From contig JBBCBC010000016.1 in assembly GCA_037126765.1 (NCBI GenBank), forward strand, positions 19,783,778 through 19,847,777: a stretch of DNA of 64,000 nt, in the 5' to 3' direction. The stretch's first letter is position 1; every line of letters starts with the position of its first letter. Under the pieces are notes generated by a model. The model saw only the letters and a program-made list of their open reading frames with translations. It was not told the origin of the DNA and did no database searches. The DNA comes from Stenogyne calaminthoides. Lineage: Eukaryota > Streptophyta > Magnoliopsida > Lamiales > Lamiaceae. Shown here one piece after another: positions 1 through 10,242 of the stretch. The translations under genes were made by a program, and so were the position numbers.

Positions 1-528
1 GTGGGTATTACGATTACGATTATGGAGGTTGCAAAATTGATGAAAAGTCAACCTCGGGAACATGTCGATTTTTTAGGAAGTAAAAATCGATCTCGTGGTT
101 TTCAAAAAGCGGAGACATCGATTCGACATCTACTCTTGAAGCGAGAATATATGGGCTGCGAGGAAAGTCATTGCTCCCAACTGCTCTGGCTTAGTCAGCA
201 GCTGAGGGATTATAACATTGTAGCTAAGAATGTACCTATATTCTGTGACAGTAATAGTGCTATTGCAATCACTCAGAATCTAGTTCTACATACAAGATGC
301 AAGCATGTGGATGTCAGACACCATTTTATAAGAGATCATGTTGAAAAGAAGAATATCAAAATGGAAAAGATTCATCTTGATATCTGAAAAGTCGATATTC
401 TAACCAAGCCACTAGCTGAGATCAGATTCAGAGAATTATGCAATGAGCTAGGGCTTCTGGATCTTGGAGAAAAGGCACCTAAAATGCTTGATGGGATGAT
501 CTCCAGAACCAGCTGGTTAAGAGACTAA
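1..528 (+). pseudogene. R1 pol C-terminus: RNase H end, broken
   Basis: Residues from about 50 on match the Copia RNase H end: the LLWL..QLRDYN segment, FCDSNSAIAITQN with the catalytic Asp, and RCKHVDVRHHFIRDH. The reading continues past an in-frame TGA at 385-387 to the true terminus, an LTKPLAE segment ending at TAA 526-528. The first ~145 bases should encode the G-Y-S-D-S-D and T-E-A-E-Y motifs seen in R2 but read as nonsense. There CAG and CTG of the R2 copy are replaced by CG-containing strings. The 5' part lies outside the window. A dead copy, or an intact one damaged by sequence error at its left edge; the TGA argues for the former. Confidence 0.8.
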
Positions 529-2374
529 CCAGGTTAAAAGGAATCAGTTGAGTTTGGTATTTCAACTGATCAGAAGATCAGTTAAGGAACTGATATGTGA
601 AGATGATCAGATTTACGGATTATTTGATTAAAGGTACTGATAAAGGAACTGATCAAATTAAAGGATTATCTGATTAAGTCAGTTTGGTTATTTCACACTT
701 TGTAAGTCGATTAAGCTGATTATTCAACAAGCAAGATTCACAAGGTTAAAGCTTACATCGCATAAGACAGGTAATTTACACAACAATGGAATAATAGAAA
801 TTTTCATTAATAAAGACCCGAAGGTCAGGTTTACATTACAAGTTACAAGTACAAGAGGACCCGGAGGTCGGTACATAAACCCTAAACCTATAACCCTAAA
901 CCCTCATCCTAACCCTTAAAGGAGGGGGAGAGAGAGAGAGATTTTAAATCTGATGCTCCCATTTTCCCCCACTTAACAAGGGTGAGAAAGGCTTTGAAAT
1001 AATCCTAAAGCCACTCGCAGAAGCTAAAGTCAATGGAGCGAGAGCGGCATTGATAGGATTTCTAAGCCAGGAGCCCTTAGACCTGAAGTCAATGGGCTCT
1101 CCAGCTGTTAAATGGAACACATGTGCCAAGAAAGTGGTTCAAAGACCTTATGGGCACATGTGTTACATGCAAAAATTGAGTTGATATACGAAGATCAGTT
1201 GTTGTCTGATCAAGACCGTATATCAAACTCATGTTTTATATCAGACTGAGTCTGTTGATGCTAGTTCCGTCATCTCGATAGACACACAAGGTGCATACGG
1301 TTAGGAGAAGTGTCTTCTCAGTTGCGACAGCAGACCCGCCGCCTTGGTGGTAGAGAAGCTTGGCAACAATTGTATGTGTAATCTTTGATGATGACGAAAA
1401 CAGTGATAAGGGACACACAGGGTTGATCTGAGAAGCTGAAATCATTGAAAAGGGGTAAAGGTGTTTGCCGGAAGTTTCACCGGAAATAAGGGTTCACCAG
1501 AATGCATGATTCTACAAAGAAGATAAGTATGGTGAATGGGTTATGTTGTGTAAATCATTGGTCCAATTTATAGAGGCCAAGCAAGGGTGCAAATGCAAAT
1601 TTGATTTCTCAAAACCTTTTAGAGAAATCTGCACCACAATGACAGCGTGTAGGAATCACGCGACTGATAATTGGATAAATTTAAGGCGGATTGACATATC
1701 GAAATATTCAGACTATAATTACGCATGTCAAATCGTGCCAACTTAGGGAATAGAGACTACTATTTTAGACTAAGTTTTGGCGATAACACTTATCCCAAGA
1801 ATTGGCTTGATCTGAGAAGAATCAGATTAGGTCAACTGAAATCTGATTGGATTAGAGACTGATCAGATGAGGAAGATCAGTTGAGCTTGATATCTCAACA
1901 AATCAGATATATCAGTCAAGGAAAGATCTGGAATAACGGTTGGAGGGGGAACTTCAACTGACTAAGGAGGATCAGAAAAGGGAAATCAGACGCAAAGTGA
2001 AGCGGATCAATTGAAAAGGACAGTTGGGAAGTTATAAGGATTAGGCAGAAAACTAAGATCAACAAGTGGAATCAACAAATACAAGTGGTATTGACTGATT
2101 ACAATATCAGTCAACCAGATACGCATTTATGTTTCCTTGTTTATTGCTTACTTATCTGATATTATTTGCCTTACTGTACTCATTACTTGTGTGACGTATT
2201 TCCTGCAAAACATTTAATGCGGAAGTGGGGTACATGTATTAATTGCCACAAAATGTGCTTTTAAATCCAAAAGGCAATCGTACGTGCTTTTCCTGACCTT
2301 ACGATCAAAAGCGTTCAATCTGGATCGTTTAACCTTTTCAAACGGTTGATCTTCCGATCTCGTTTTTCCCTCCT
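529..2374 (+). other. R1 spacer between pol and accessory ORF
   Basis: No long ORF is supported here. The first 300 bases repeat TCAGTTGA, GATCAG and CTGAT motifs, as in the equivalent place in R2 (34430-34590). Positions 877-903 hold two to three imperfect CCCTAAA units, a telomere-like motif too short to be a real interstitial array. The shared 'ttcattaataaagacccgaa' (806-825) is also found at the end of the R2 pol region, after which R2 diverges, marking a deletion point in R2. Positions 940-1140 contain short ORFs only and were not recognised. Confidence 0.5.
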
Positions 2375-2731
2375 CCTCCTTATAAGGATCATCAAAACCC
2401 TACCAGATTTTTCTTACTCTCAAAAAAAAACTTGCGATTTACTCTCTGAAAACTCAAAATTACTTTTCTGCGATTCAAGTGTTTTTCTTGCGAATTCAAA
2501 CTTATCTTCCGAAAAACTGAATCTGGTAATTTCTGGTTATTTGATGATTTTCTTTTTCAAAATCCTTTGATCATATAGATTTTGTCTATATTTGTTATCC
2601 TGCGTTTTGCCTTATCTTTTCCTAATATCCGTATGTGTTTATCGATTACTAGGCCTGTGAATAGGTCTGATAATCTATACATGATATCTTTATGTATATG
2701 CACAATTTTAATCGAGTCTATCTTGTTGTAG
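2375..2731 (+). promoter_or_regulatory. Promoter-like region and putative 5'-UTR intron of the R1 accessory ORF
   Basis: A CT-rich run is followed by TATAAGG at 2380-2386, then an A/C-rich leader typical of plant 5' UTRs. A possible intron begins at GGTAAT (GT at 2526-2527), is T-rich, and ends with TTGTTGTAG at 2723-2731, directly before the ATG at 2732. The layout looks like a plant gene start placed inside the retroelement. The R5 accessory ORF also has a TATA-like motif upstream. The motifs are seen; promoter and splicing function are inferred. Confidence 0.4.
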
Positions 2732-4624
2732 ATGGCCACTCACGGTATGGGAAAGATTATGTGCAACTATGCTGATCTGGCGACAAAAATTGTCGATGAC
2801 AAATTCGTACAGTTTGGTGTTACGCGGGATCCAGAATCCATGGAAGTGGAACAAATTCTGAAGAAAGGAGGCCTTGAGAAATTCTGTGCTGCTCACTGCA
2901 ATCCAGTGATGCAATATGAAGCACTCGAATTCCTAAGGAATTTGAAGGTGGACACAGACACCCCTGGAGATGAACTGATCTCTTCAGTTAACGTAGAGGA
3001 GATCAGACTGTCGAATGCGGACATAACACGTCTGTTCAGCTTGCCCAAAGGAAGAATCTCGCCTGCTCACTACAGGGAGAATGGAGATGAGCTGATCAGA
3101 AACGAACTCTTCAGAGAGGCTGACAAACATCAGACCGCAGGTTTTGTCAGACCGATGCTAAAAAGAAAATACTGACTGTTGTTTGGCATATTGTCAAAAA
3201 CAATCATGGGTATTTCATTCAGCCCAGATGCTCTAACATCCGTCAAACTGTACAGCATGGCTGCGATAATTGATGAAGCCAAGAACATCAATTGGCATGG
3301 CTTCCTGAAGGCCATTTTGCTCCAAGAACATGAAAAATTTGGAGTCAATGAACTGAGGCAGGTCTATCTGAAGAAAAGGATCAGCAATCTCAACAAGGTT
3401 GCAGTTATTCTGAAAGACAAACTGCCAAATGCTGAATGGGACCAGAATGGACTGAAGTCCTACAAGGCCTTCCTCACAACCACTTCAGCTATATATGGGC
3501 CACCTGATGATGATATGAGGCCCACTCCTCCAAAGCTGAAGAAAGGTAAATCCAAGGAGACAGTCTCGTCTACACCAGATGCTCCTCAAAAGAAAAAGAG
3601 AAAACTGGTGAAGGCTCAGGAGAAGAGGCCGAAGAAGGCAAAACAGGCCTCCATGACTCTGTTTCTGGAAGATGAGTCAGATGACAAAGGAGCGCCAGAT
3701 CAGCCTGATGCGACACAGAGATCAGGAGAAAAATCAGACAGGCAGGCTTCTCAAGCTGAGAGCTCGCCAGAACATTATGAGGAAGAAGCAAGAGACAAAC
3801 GATCTCCTTCTCCTCAAACTCGAGCTGATTCACCGCTCAGACTTCTGGCTACTGAGTATGTTTCTCCTCCTCTTCCACCTGCCCACGAAACTGACAGTTC
3901 ATCAGTTCGCGTACCAGAAAAGTTACCTGCTGCAGTGCCGGACGTAATTACTTCAACAACAGAAGAACCTCTGCAGGTTCAGCCAATCAGCCAACTTCCA
4001 CCTACTCAAGAACCACCAGAACCATCTACATCTCATCAACCGGAATCTGGTCGATCTGAACAAATAATACCAGAGTCTAGATCATCCAAGACCATCACCA
4101 GAAAAATGGTCAGGATGCAAATTGAACGAGATATTGATGCGATGTATCTAGAACTGGTAGCCCATCCTGTTATTAGAGAAGAAGTTATGGAGATCCTGAC
4201 CTGGAAAGATCTCCGGTTAAAGAGCTTCTCAGATTTTATGATGATTATAGAACAGATGGGAGGTGCTGATGAATTTGCAGATTTTGATTTCGATATGAAG
4301 AAATCTGCTCAAGTAGGATCACCAGCTGAACTGATAACTGCTGCCTCAATCAAAGCTCTGGTGCACAGAAAGTTAGGGTTGACTGAACAAGGTGAACTGG
4401 AGACTGCTGAAGAAGCTCCTGAAGCAGATGCTCCTATGAAGGATGCGGGAGCTGCCGATGATAGTGGAACTGGTGCTGCAGTTCATGACCAACCACTGGA
4501 GGCGCAAACAACTGAAAGAGATCAGGTGACACAAGAAATTCCTACAACTCACATCACCGCTGATCAACTTCAGGAGATCAGATCATGTCTCAAAGATCTC
4601 CGAAAAGAAGAATTGAGGGAGTGA
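2732..4624 (+). pseudogene. R1 accessory (env-like position) ORF, N-terminal and central part
   Basis: One reading frame of 631 codons is interrupted only by TGA at 3173-3175. The start ATG follows a consensus-like splice acceptor. Residues ~1-270 form a globular domain homologous to the R5 protein at 46690-47556: both have a KY-x-LL-x-I-x-SK-x-IM segment near residue 147-158 and an NW-x-x-[FY]L segment further on. Residues ~275-430 are low-complexity, rich in K, E, P, S and Q, with a basic RKLVKAQEKRPKKAKQ stretch. The tail is acidic and probably coiled. The position between RNase H and the 3' LTR is where Sireviruses carry an 'env-like' ORF, but I see no signal peptide or membrane segment, so an envelope role is not supported. 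Plant database entries of this type are often labelled putative plant transposon protein. Function unknown. Confidence 0.65.
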
Positions 4625-5222
4625 TAGGCGATCGAGAGGCGATTGGCCTCAAAGAAATAACAGATCAAAGGGAATTGGCTATTTCCCAGATTGAGGCAAT
4701 CAAAGATCAGTTCTCCCAAACTGTGACCACCGTGTTTGCGAACTTATAAAATCAATTGATGACAAACTAATTCAGGTGGATCAACAACAAGTTTTTTTTC
4801 CGATGCTCACCGAAAAGCTAGAATTGACAGAAGAGAAACTTGACAAACTAATTCTTACACTCTCTACTGCCATGGAATCTGTCAAGACTGAGCTGATCTC
4901 GAAGGTTCAAAATCTAACCGCTTTCAAGCTCAAGGTTTATCATTGCAGATCTCAAGCAGCGATATCGATCGACTTTGGTTCTCGACCTCCCACCTCACCG
5001 TTCTTTTTGATCAAACCAAAAGGGGGAATGAGTGAGAAACCAACTGACACGATCAGAACAACTGAAGACCTGATTCAGACAGTTGAATCTTATGGACAAA
5101 GACTAGACCATCTGGATCTTTTTGCTAACGAAATTTCTGAAAAGATGGAAAAGTCAAAGGCAAGAAAGGGCTGCTGGGGTCTGGGACATCACAACTTGTA
5201 CCAGTCACTCAGACTAAGATAA
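4625..5222 (+). pseudogene. R1 accessory ORF, coiled-coil part, frameshifted
   Basis: After the stop at 4622-4624 the sequence still encodes glutamine- and leucine-rich helical stretches, but in changing frames. The best open stretch is 4776-5222, with heptad-like E-K-L-x-L-T-E-E-K-L-D-K-L-I-L. R2 (35163-35800) and R5 (45059-45600) have comparable coiled coils at this point. Around 4960-5010 and 5230-5420 the base composition turns CG-rich (CGATCGAC, GGCGAAA), and the peptide loses its helical character there. This may reflect the CAG/CTG-to-CG damage seen elsewhere. Confidence 0.5.
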
Positions 5223-5410
5223 TCACAAGAAGCACAGCTAGCCAAATTCAGGCCGATAAGAAATCGGGCCGAGAAATCAAAAAAGAGCGATTCTTTGTCA
5301 AGAAGCTCGTGAAAAAAAAGCGAAGAAGAAAGAAAGAAGGGCGAAAAAAATTGGCAGAGGCGTAAGATCTCGAAGAAGAAATTCGGACGAGGGCGAAGAA
5401 AGGAAAATTT

Positions 5411-5872
5411 GGAAAATCAGAATGTAACCTCGGTGCCAAAGCAAGAGTTGATGAGATCATTCCAAAAACTGCTGCACATGCTGAGAGGTTTGAGGAATGG
5501 AATAAGATCATAAGTGAATGGCTTCTGGATGCTTTCGTCCTTGATCTTGTTCCACAAGAAGAATCTTCAGATGTTGAATTCCTCAACTGGTTGGAAAACA
5601 AATATCCAGATTTTCTGAAGTATTTGGAAAATGAGGCCAAAATTATCAATGTAAAAATATCTCGCCAAGAGTATGATCTGTTGGATTACTCGAAGAAGGC
5701 AGATGGCTCATTTGACAGACTGGCATTTCAAAGATTCTATTTTGACATCCTAAGCAAAACGTGCATAACTGACCCTCAGCAGGTCAATGATGTCAAATGG
5801 AAACTTTATCAGATTTTCAACATCCCTCAAGATCAAAGAGAGATGCCAGAAGGATACAAGCCTAAAGAGTGA
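5411..5872 (+). pseudogene. R1 accessory ORF, C-terminal domain
   Basis: An open stretch ends at 5870-5872. It contains a WL-x-NKYP-x-F motif (about 5585-5620) that matches WLSNKHPEF in R2 (60363-60390) and the YLLTFYPKYLQSW region of R5 (about 44280-44320). All three lie about the same distance before the 3' LTR, so this is the conserved C-terminal domain of the accessory protein. The upstream join is obscured by a CG-rich patch. The function is unknown. Confidence 0.55.
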
Positions 5873-6065
5873 AGAATCGGAAGATTTCTCAGGATCAGTT
5901 GTTTTTAAATTCAAACTTTTCTGATGTAAATGTAATCGACAAATCTAATGAGAAAAGTTTATTTTCTGATCCTAAGACAAAATCTCATTATCTTCTGATT
6001 ATGTGCTCTTTATTGTTCTATATTTATCAACTGTGATTGGTTTCTCAAAGTGTTTTGGTTTCATC
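5873..6065 (+). other. R1 3' untranslated region
   Basis: An AT-rich non-coding stretch between the accessory stop and the polypurine tract. It resembles the stretch at 60569-60812 in R2, including a TTTTGGTT-x-CATC motif before the tract. Confidence 0.5.
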
Positions 6066-6079
6066 AAAAAGGGGGAAAT
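6066..6079 (+). promoter_or_regulatory. R1 polypurine tract
   Basis: AAAAAGGGGGAAAT immediately precedes the TGTTGGG start of the LTR. The same tract precedes the R2 3' LTR (60813-60826) and several R4 LTR copies, and in reverse the R5 3' LTR. It would be the primer for plus-strand cDNA synthesis. Confidence 0.85.
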
Positions 6080-7642
6080 TGTTGGGAAATTTAGAGTTTT
6101 GATGAAAGTTCTAAAACACATGTAATAGGACCAGTCAGACCTGTTAGCTGACTGATGTTTATATTACCGCTTATAGAATACCAGTTGATAATTACTGTAT
6201 AGAACAACTGATGTAGAAGATAGGTCACATATTGAGGGGGAACCTCAATATGAATAGGTCAGATCTGAAGACCCAAAGAATAGCTGATATCCGACAGGCC
6301 AGAATGCAAGAGAAGAACAGAAGATCAGATTGATCTGATCAAGTCAGATATCTCAGCTGAAGTCATGAAGCTCAAATTCAGAAGACGTGAAGATCAGATG
6401 ACTTCCTGAAGATCAGATCAGAAGACCTACATCAGCCGAGTCTGCTAGTTGAAGCTAAGTCAACCGGCACCAGAAGACTCCATCGTAGATCGATCGACTT
6501 TTGGTGATCAAGTCACCACCAGTGTGAAAACTGATGTTTCACCTAATCATACGTCTATGATCTGAACAAGAAGAATGTCAAACTTATTTGGAAGAACAAC
6601 CCTTGAAAAGTCGTCTGTTAACCAATAAGAACAAGACACGTATGATCGGAGCCGGCAATTACGGGATTTGGTGCTGCTCTCTCTAACGGCTATAAAAGAC
6701 ATTATTCACGCTTTCGGCCATGCCGTTCCTGAAGCACGTCACATCAATCCTGCAAGTCTACCAAATATAGCCTGAAATTCAAATTGCTCTCCAACGGCTC
6801 TTTGATTTCAAGGTCTATAAATATGGGATTACACTTGAGTGAAGACACGGAAACCCGAAATGATCAAGAAGCAGCTCAAGCTATAATCAGATTTCCGGAT
6901 GACGAACACGAACTTGAAGATTACTTTCTATAGTGTTCAATCCCATAAGTTCTTAGCACATAAATCTTTTCATCTACCGATAGGCTACTTGTAAACTAGA
7001 AAAGATTTCATAGTTGGAACAAAACAATCTTACCCAAACCCAAAGTTAGGTTAAGTTGTTTAGCAAGATTTCAGACTAGGGTTTCTAGTTCTGATCTCTG
7101 GGATCGGTTGAGTGAGAACTCTTTAAATATCTGTTGGTGTACTGTGTTGGACTAACACAAAAATCTAAGTCCAGTTGGTTTAGTTGGTGCCCTTGTGATA
7201 GGGAAGAGTGGACGTGGGACCGGTTTGTCCGAACCACTATAAATCTTGTGTGCCTTTACTTGCTTTGATTAATTTGTTTACACATAACACAACTATAAAA
7301 GCTGCATACATATTCTAAGTTAAGATCGGTTTGCACCAAGCTTACGATCCGATCAAGCTTGACACTTTAGTCAATTTGGTTAAAAGACCGACTTTGGAAT
7401 CGATTTATAAAAAGCGGTTTTTCACACGGGTAAAACTTAGCTTCCGCGACGTCGAGTTAAACTGATAGTTACCGAATCGATCTGCCTTCAGCGATTAGTA
7501 AGTTGGTTATCGATTCAAACCGATTCACTCAGACTCTGATCAAAGCTATCTGCGCCATCACACGATCTGCACAAAAAGTTTTGAAGTCTATTCACCCTCC
7601 CATCTAGACTTACGCCCTCACAAAACCCGTTTCGGGACCTAA
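6080..7642 (+). repeat. R1 3' LTR, missing its last bases
   Basis: Starts TGTTGGGAAATTTAGAG and follows the R2 LTR pattern through to CGGGACCTA, where R2 ends with CTACA. A TATAAATA box lies at 6816-6823. Shared downstream LTR motifs are GTGTTGGACTAACAC at 7144-7158 with AGTCC at 7168-7172, and the GGGAAGAGTGGACGTGGGAC...GTCCGAACCACTATAAA block at 7201-7243. It diverges enough from the R2 LTRs to be a separate subfamily. The terminal bases are replaced by R5-family LTR sequence. Confidence 0.8.
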
Positions 7643-8364
7643 GATTACTCTTGACATGCTTGATGACACATCGCTTTCGGTGTCGATAAAAAATCTGATG
7701 TTGTCTTCTTCGATTGGTTTGTTGTCTTGATTAAATGTAGACAATCATAATGACTCTTTTTGGTCAATATCTACGAGTGATATAACCTTAACAACACTTA
7801 GTTTTAGTTCCTTTTATGCGCATGAGAATGTCTTGGGCAATATCTATTTTTTCGAGTAATCGCGTTTTTCAAGATTGTATCCTTCAGATAGATATTTTCA
7901 GTGCCTCGGAACATTGGGTTTATCTTGATCATTCAAGACATTCTTGAGTCTTGATCTTACATCTTCTGTGTCTTGATCTTACGAGTCTTGGTGTCTTACG
8001 AGTCTTCACATATATCTTGGTGATATCTTTGAGTCTTGATTTCTCGATTTCTGCTTGAGTCTTGATTTCTCGATTTCATACTCAAACTTGATTTCTCGGT
8101 TTCATCTTGAGACTTGAAGAACCAGTTTCATCTTTGAGTCTTGATTTCTCAATTTCATTTGAAACGGTTTCTCGAAACTTCTTGAGTCTTGAATCTTCAG
8201 AATCTAACCTGATCTATATCTGCTAACTATACACGGTGCAGATAACATCCTGAATACTCTAAAACTGAATCCTGACTCATCTATCAAGATTATCCTGAAC
8301 ATGTCATACTCAGGGGTTTTGGGATCTAATCAAAATCTTCTTTATTAAATTCATCTCCCAACAA
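7643..8364 (-). repeat. Truncated LTR of the R5 family
   Basis: Read on the plus strand, this matches the right-hand ~720 bases of the R5 LTRs (43666 and 56141 ends): the TTGACATGCTTGATGAC block, the GATATAACCTTAACAACACTT block, the GAGTCTTGATTTCTCG repeats, and the end ATTCATCTCCCAACA. R5 is a minus-strand element, so this is the 5' half of a minus-strand LTR. It lacks the other half and has no polypurine tract beside it. Several GAGTCTTGA units here carry CG where R5 copies carry CAG or CTG. Confidence 0.75.
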
Positions 8365-8876
8365 GTGGTTTGGGCGGTTTGTGAGGGTTTAGCGGCGGAG
8401 GGTGAGTGGCAGAGTGTGAGAGGAGAAGTGGTGGAAGGGGAGTGTGAGAGGAGAAGTGGTGAATGAAAAATTGAAAATTGAAAAATGAAGAAGAACCGTG
8501 GAAAGTGGAAACCCTAGACGACTGAGTCTGAGTGCAACTACTGCCCTGAGTCTGAGTCTCAGAGTCTGAGTGAAAAATGCTGAGAGACTCAACTGCTCTG
8601 AGTCTGAGTCTGAGTGAAAAATGCTGAGAGACTCAACTGCTCTGAGTCTGAGTGCCCTCCCCTAATATTTATATATTTTATAATAAATTAATATTTTATA
8701 TATTTAATATTTTCGATTTTCGGTTTTTTTCGGTTTTTGACCGAAAATTAACCGAACTGAAAATCGAAATTCTTAAAATTTGAAACCGAAAACCGAATAA
8801 CCGAACCGAACTTGAAAATTTAGTTTGGTTCGGTCGGTTAATTCGGTTTTCACCTAATTTTGCACACCCCTATAAT
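8365..8876. other. GA-rich and CTGAGT-rich DNA, possible hAT-type end
   Basis: 8409-8465 holds a duplicated GTGTGAGAGGAGAAGTGGTG unit. 8563-8652 is a 44-base tandem duplication built of CTGAGT steps. 8705-8860 is AT-rich with many CGGTTTT and AACCGAA steps. The segment ends in TTTTGCACACCCCTA at 8859-8873, which resembles a hAT terminus (CAGGGGTGTGCA-like). No matching left terminus was found, so I do not call a complete transposon. Confidence 0.35.
8563..8652. repeat. 44-bp tandem duplication with CTGAGT steps
   Basis: Two copies of a unit beginning TGAAAAATGCTGAGAGACTC, at 8571 and 8615, are separated by CTGAGTCTGAGT runs. Confidence 0.75.
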
Positions 8877-9395
8877 CTACCCATGTTTTATGTTGATGGG
8901 TATGCAGATTGGTCCATCGACATGAGAGACCATCTGGGAGTGATTAGCAACAGAATGGATGAGATTCTTGAGATAGGACCGATTATCATCTATCACTATA
9001 ACCCAGTTGAAGCAGGATGAGATCCTACTCAACCAGTTGGAGCAAGAATAAGAAAGAGTCCATCTCTGATGGATGCAGATGAGTGAAAATTGTCTAATCT
9101 GGATACTGTTGCCAGACATCTCATCATGAAAACTATGGATGCTACTACACGAGATAAAGTGAAGTACCTGAAGACAGCTAAGGAAGTTTAGGATACGCTT
9201 GCTGAAATATGCAGAGGAAATGAACAGATTAAGGATAGCAGACTGCAAGCTGAGCTAGTTGTATTTGAGAAACTCAAGATGCTACCGAATGAAACAGTTG
9301 ATCAATTTGATGGAAGGATCACTCGAGGAGTCAACCGACTTCATGATCTAGGACGAGTAATGTCAAACAAGGATATCAACTACAAGATTCTAACT
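8874..9395 (+). pseudogene. Gag fragment of an R2-like Copia element
   Basis: Aligns with the R2 gag from YADWSIDMRDHLGVISNRMD (28453 onward) through the NETVDQFDGRITRGVNRL segment to the region before the knuckle. This belongs to the Copia gag (Retrotran_gag_2/UBN2) fold. There are in-frame stops near 9018, 9084 and 9189. The first is TGA where R2 has CGA, a direct C-to-T change. The start is cut by the hAT-like end, and the right end runs into AT-rich tandem repeats. Dead fragment with no LTR. Confidence 0.75.
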
Positions 9396-9749
9396 ATGTT
9401 TAATCACCTTAATAGTACTATAAGTTTGAGAAATATATAAAATCTTAAAAACTTAACTACTTTATAAGGTTTACCATATACACAAATAAAATAAGTTACT
9501 TGATTGAAGCCAACCAATAATGATCATCAACTTCTGTTTATATGAATTAATCTACATACAATTTTCATAAAATAATACGTGGCATAATTATTAGCTTTAT
9601 TGAATCAAACTAATAATCAATTAGTATTAGCGGATGAGATGCATAAAATGAAAATTTAGGAAAATAATTATATATAAATAAAAAATTACAAATTTAATTA
9701 TTAAGAATAATATAATTTTTAAATGAATTAAGCAATTCAATGTTAAATA

Positions 9750-9988
9750 CTCCCTCCGTCCCAGACTCGTTTTCCTGTTTACTGTTTGCACATGTTTTTG
9801 TGAACGATTTTTATATTAGTAATTGATATGATAAATTAATTTTAAAGGAAGGGTATGATAGATAAGAGACTCATCTATCATACCCCTCCTTACCATGTTA
9901 GCTAATTATTTCATTTACTAATATAAAAATCGCTCACAAGAGAAAGAGTATGATGGTAAACAGGAAAACAAGTTTGGGACAGAGGGAG
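9750..9988. mobile_element. Stowaway-like MITE
   Basis: The termini are CTCCCTCCGTCCCAGACTCG on the left and the near-complement GTTTGGGACAGAGGGAG on the right, flanked by TA at 9748-9749 and 9989-9990. Internal arms are also complementary (GATTTTTATATTAGTAA against TTACTAATATAAAAATC). At 239 bp it is the usual size for a non-autonomous Tc1/mariner derivative. Confidence 0.9.
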
Positions 9989-10242
9989 TATGACAATTCT
10001 AACAATGTTTAAACACCAAAATAATACTATAATTTGAGAAATATATAAAATCTTAAGAACTTAAATACTTTAATATTATAAGGTTTGTCATCCACACACA
10101 TAAAATGAGTTGTTTGATAGAAGTCAACCAATAATGATCATCGGCTTCCTTTTATAAAAAATAATCTACATACATTTTTCATAAATTAATATGTGGCATG
10201 ATGAATTGTTTGTTTGAACTAATCTACATACAATTAAAATAA

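Larger units (their letters stand above)
1..7642 (+). mobile_element. R1: 3' half of a Sirevirus-like Ty1/Copia retrotransposon
   Basis: The window opens inside the RNase H domain of a plus-strand Copia element. The order is RNase H end, a 2.2-kb spacer, a long accessory ORF, a polypurine tract and an LTR. This matches R2 and R5 in the same window, and the RNase H residues after about position 145 align closely with both. The order pol, then extra ORF, then LTR is characteristic of Sireviruses. The 5' half lies outside the window. The LTR lacks its normal terminal bases and runs directly into another LTR fragment at 7643, so no target duplication can be read. All coding parts carry stops or frame breaks. 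Confidence 0.85.

Noticed and set aside
877..903. Telomere-like CCCTAAA units
   Set aside because: Only two to three imperfect copies inside a retrotransposon spacer; not a telomere or a meaningful interstitial array.
3570..3947. ORFs overlapping the R1 accessory gene in other frames
   Set aside because: Shadows of the main frame, which has a clear homologue in R5.
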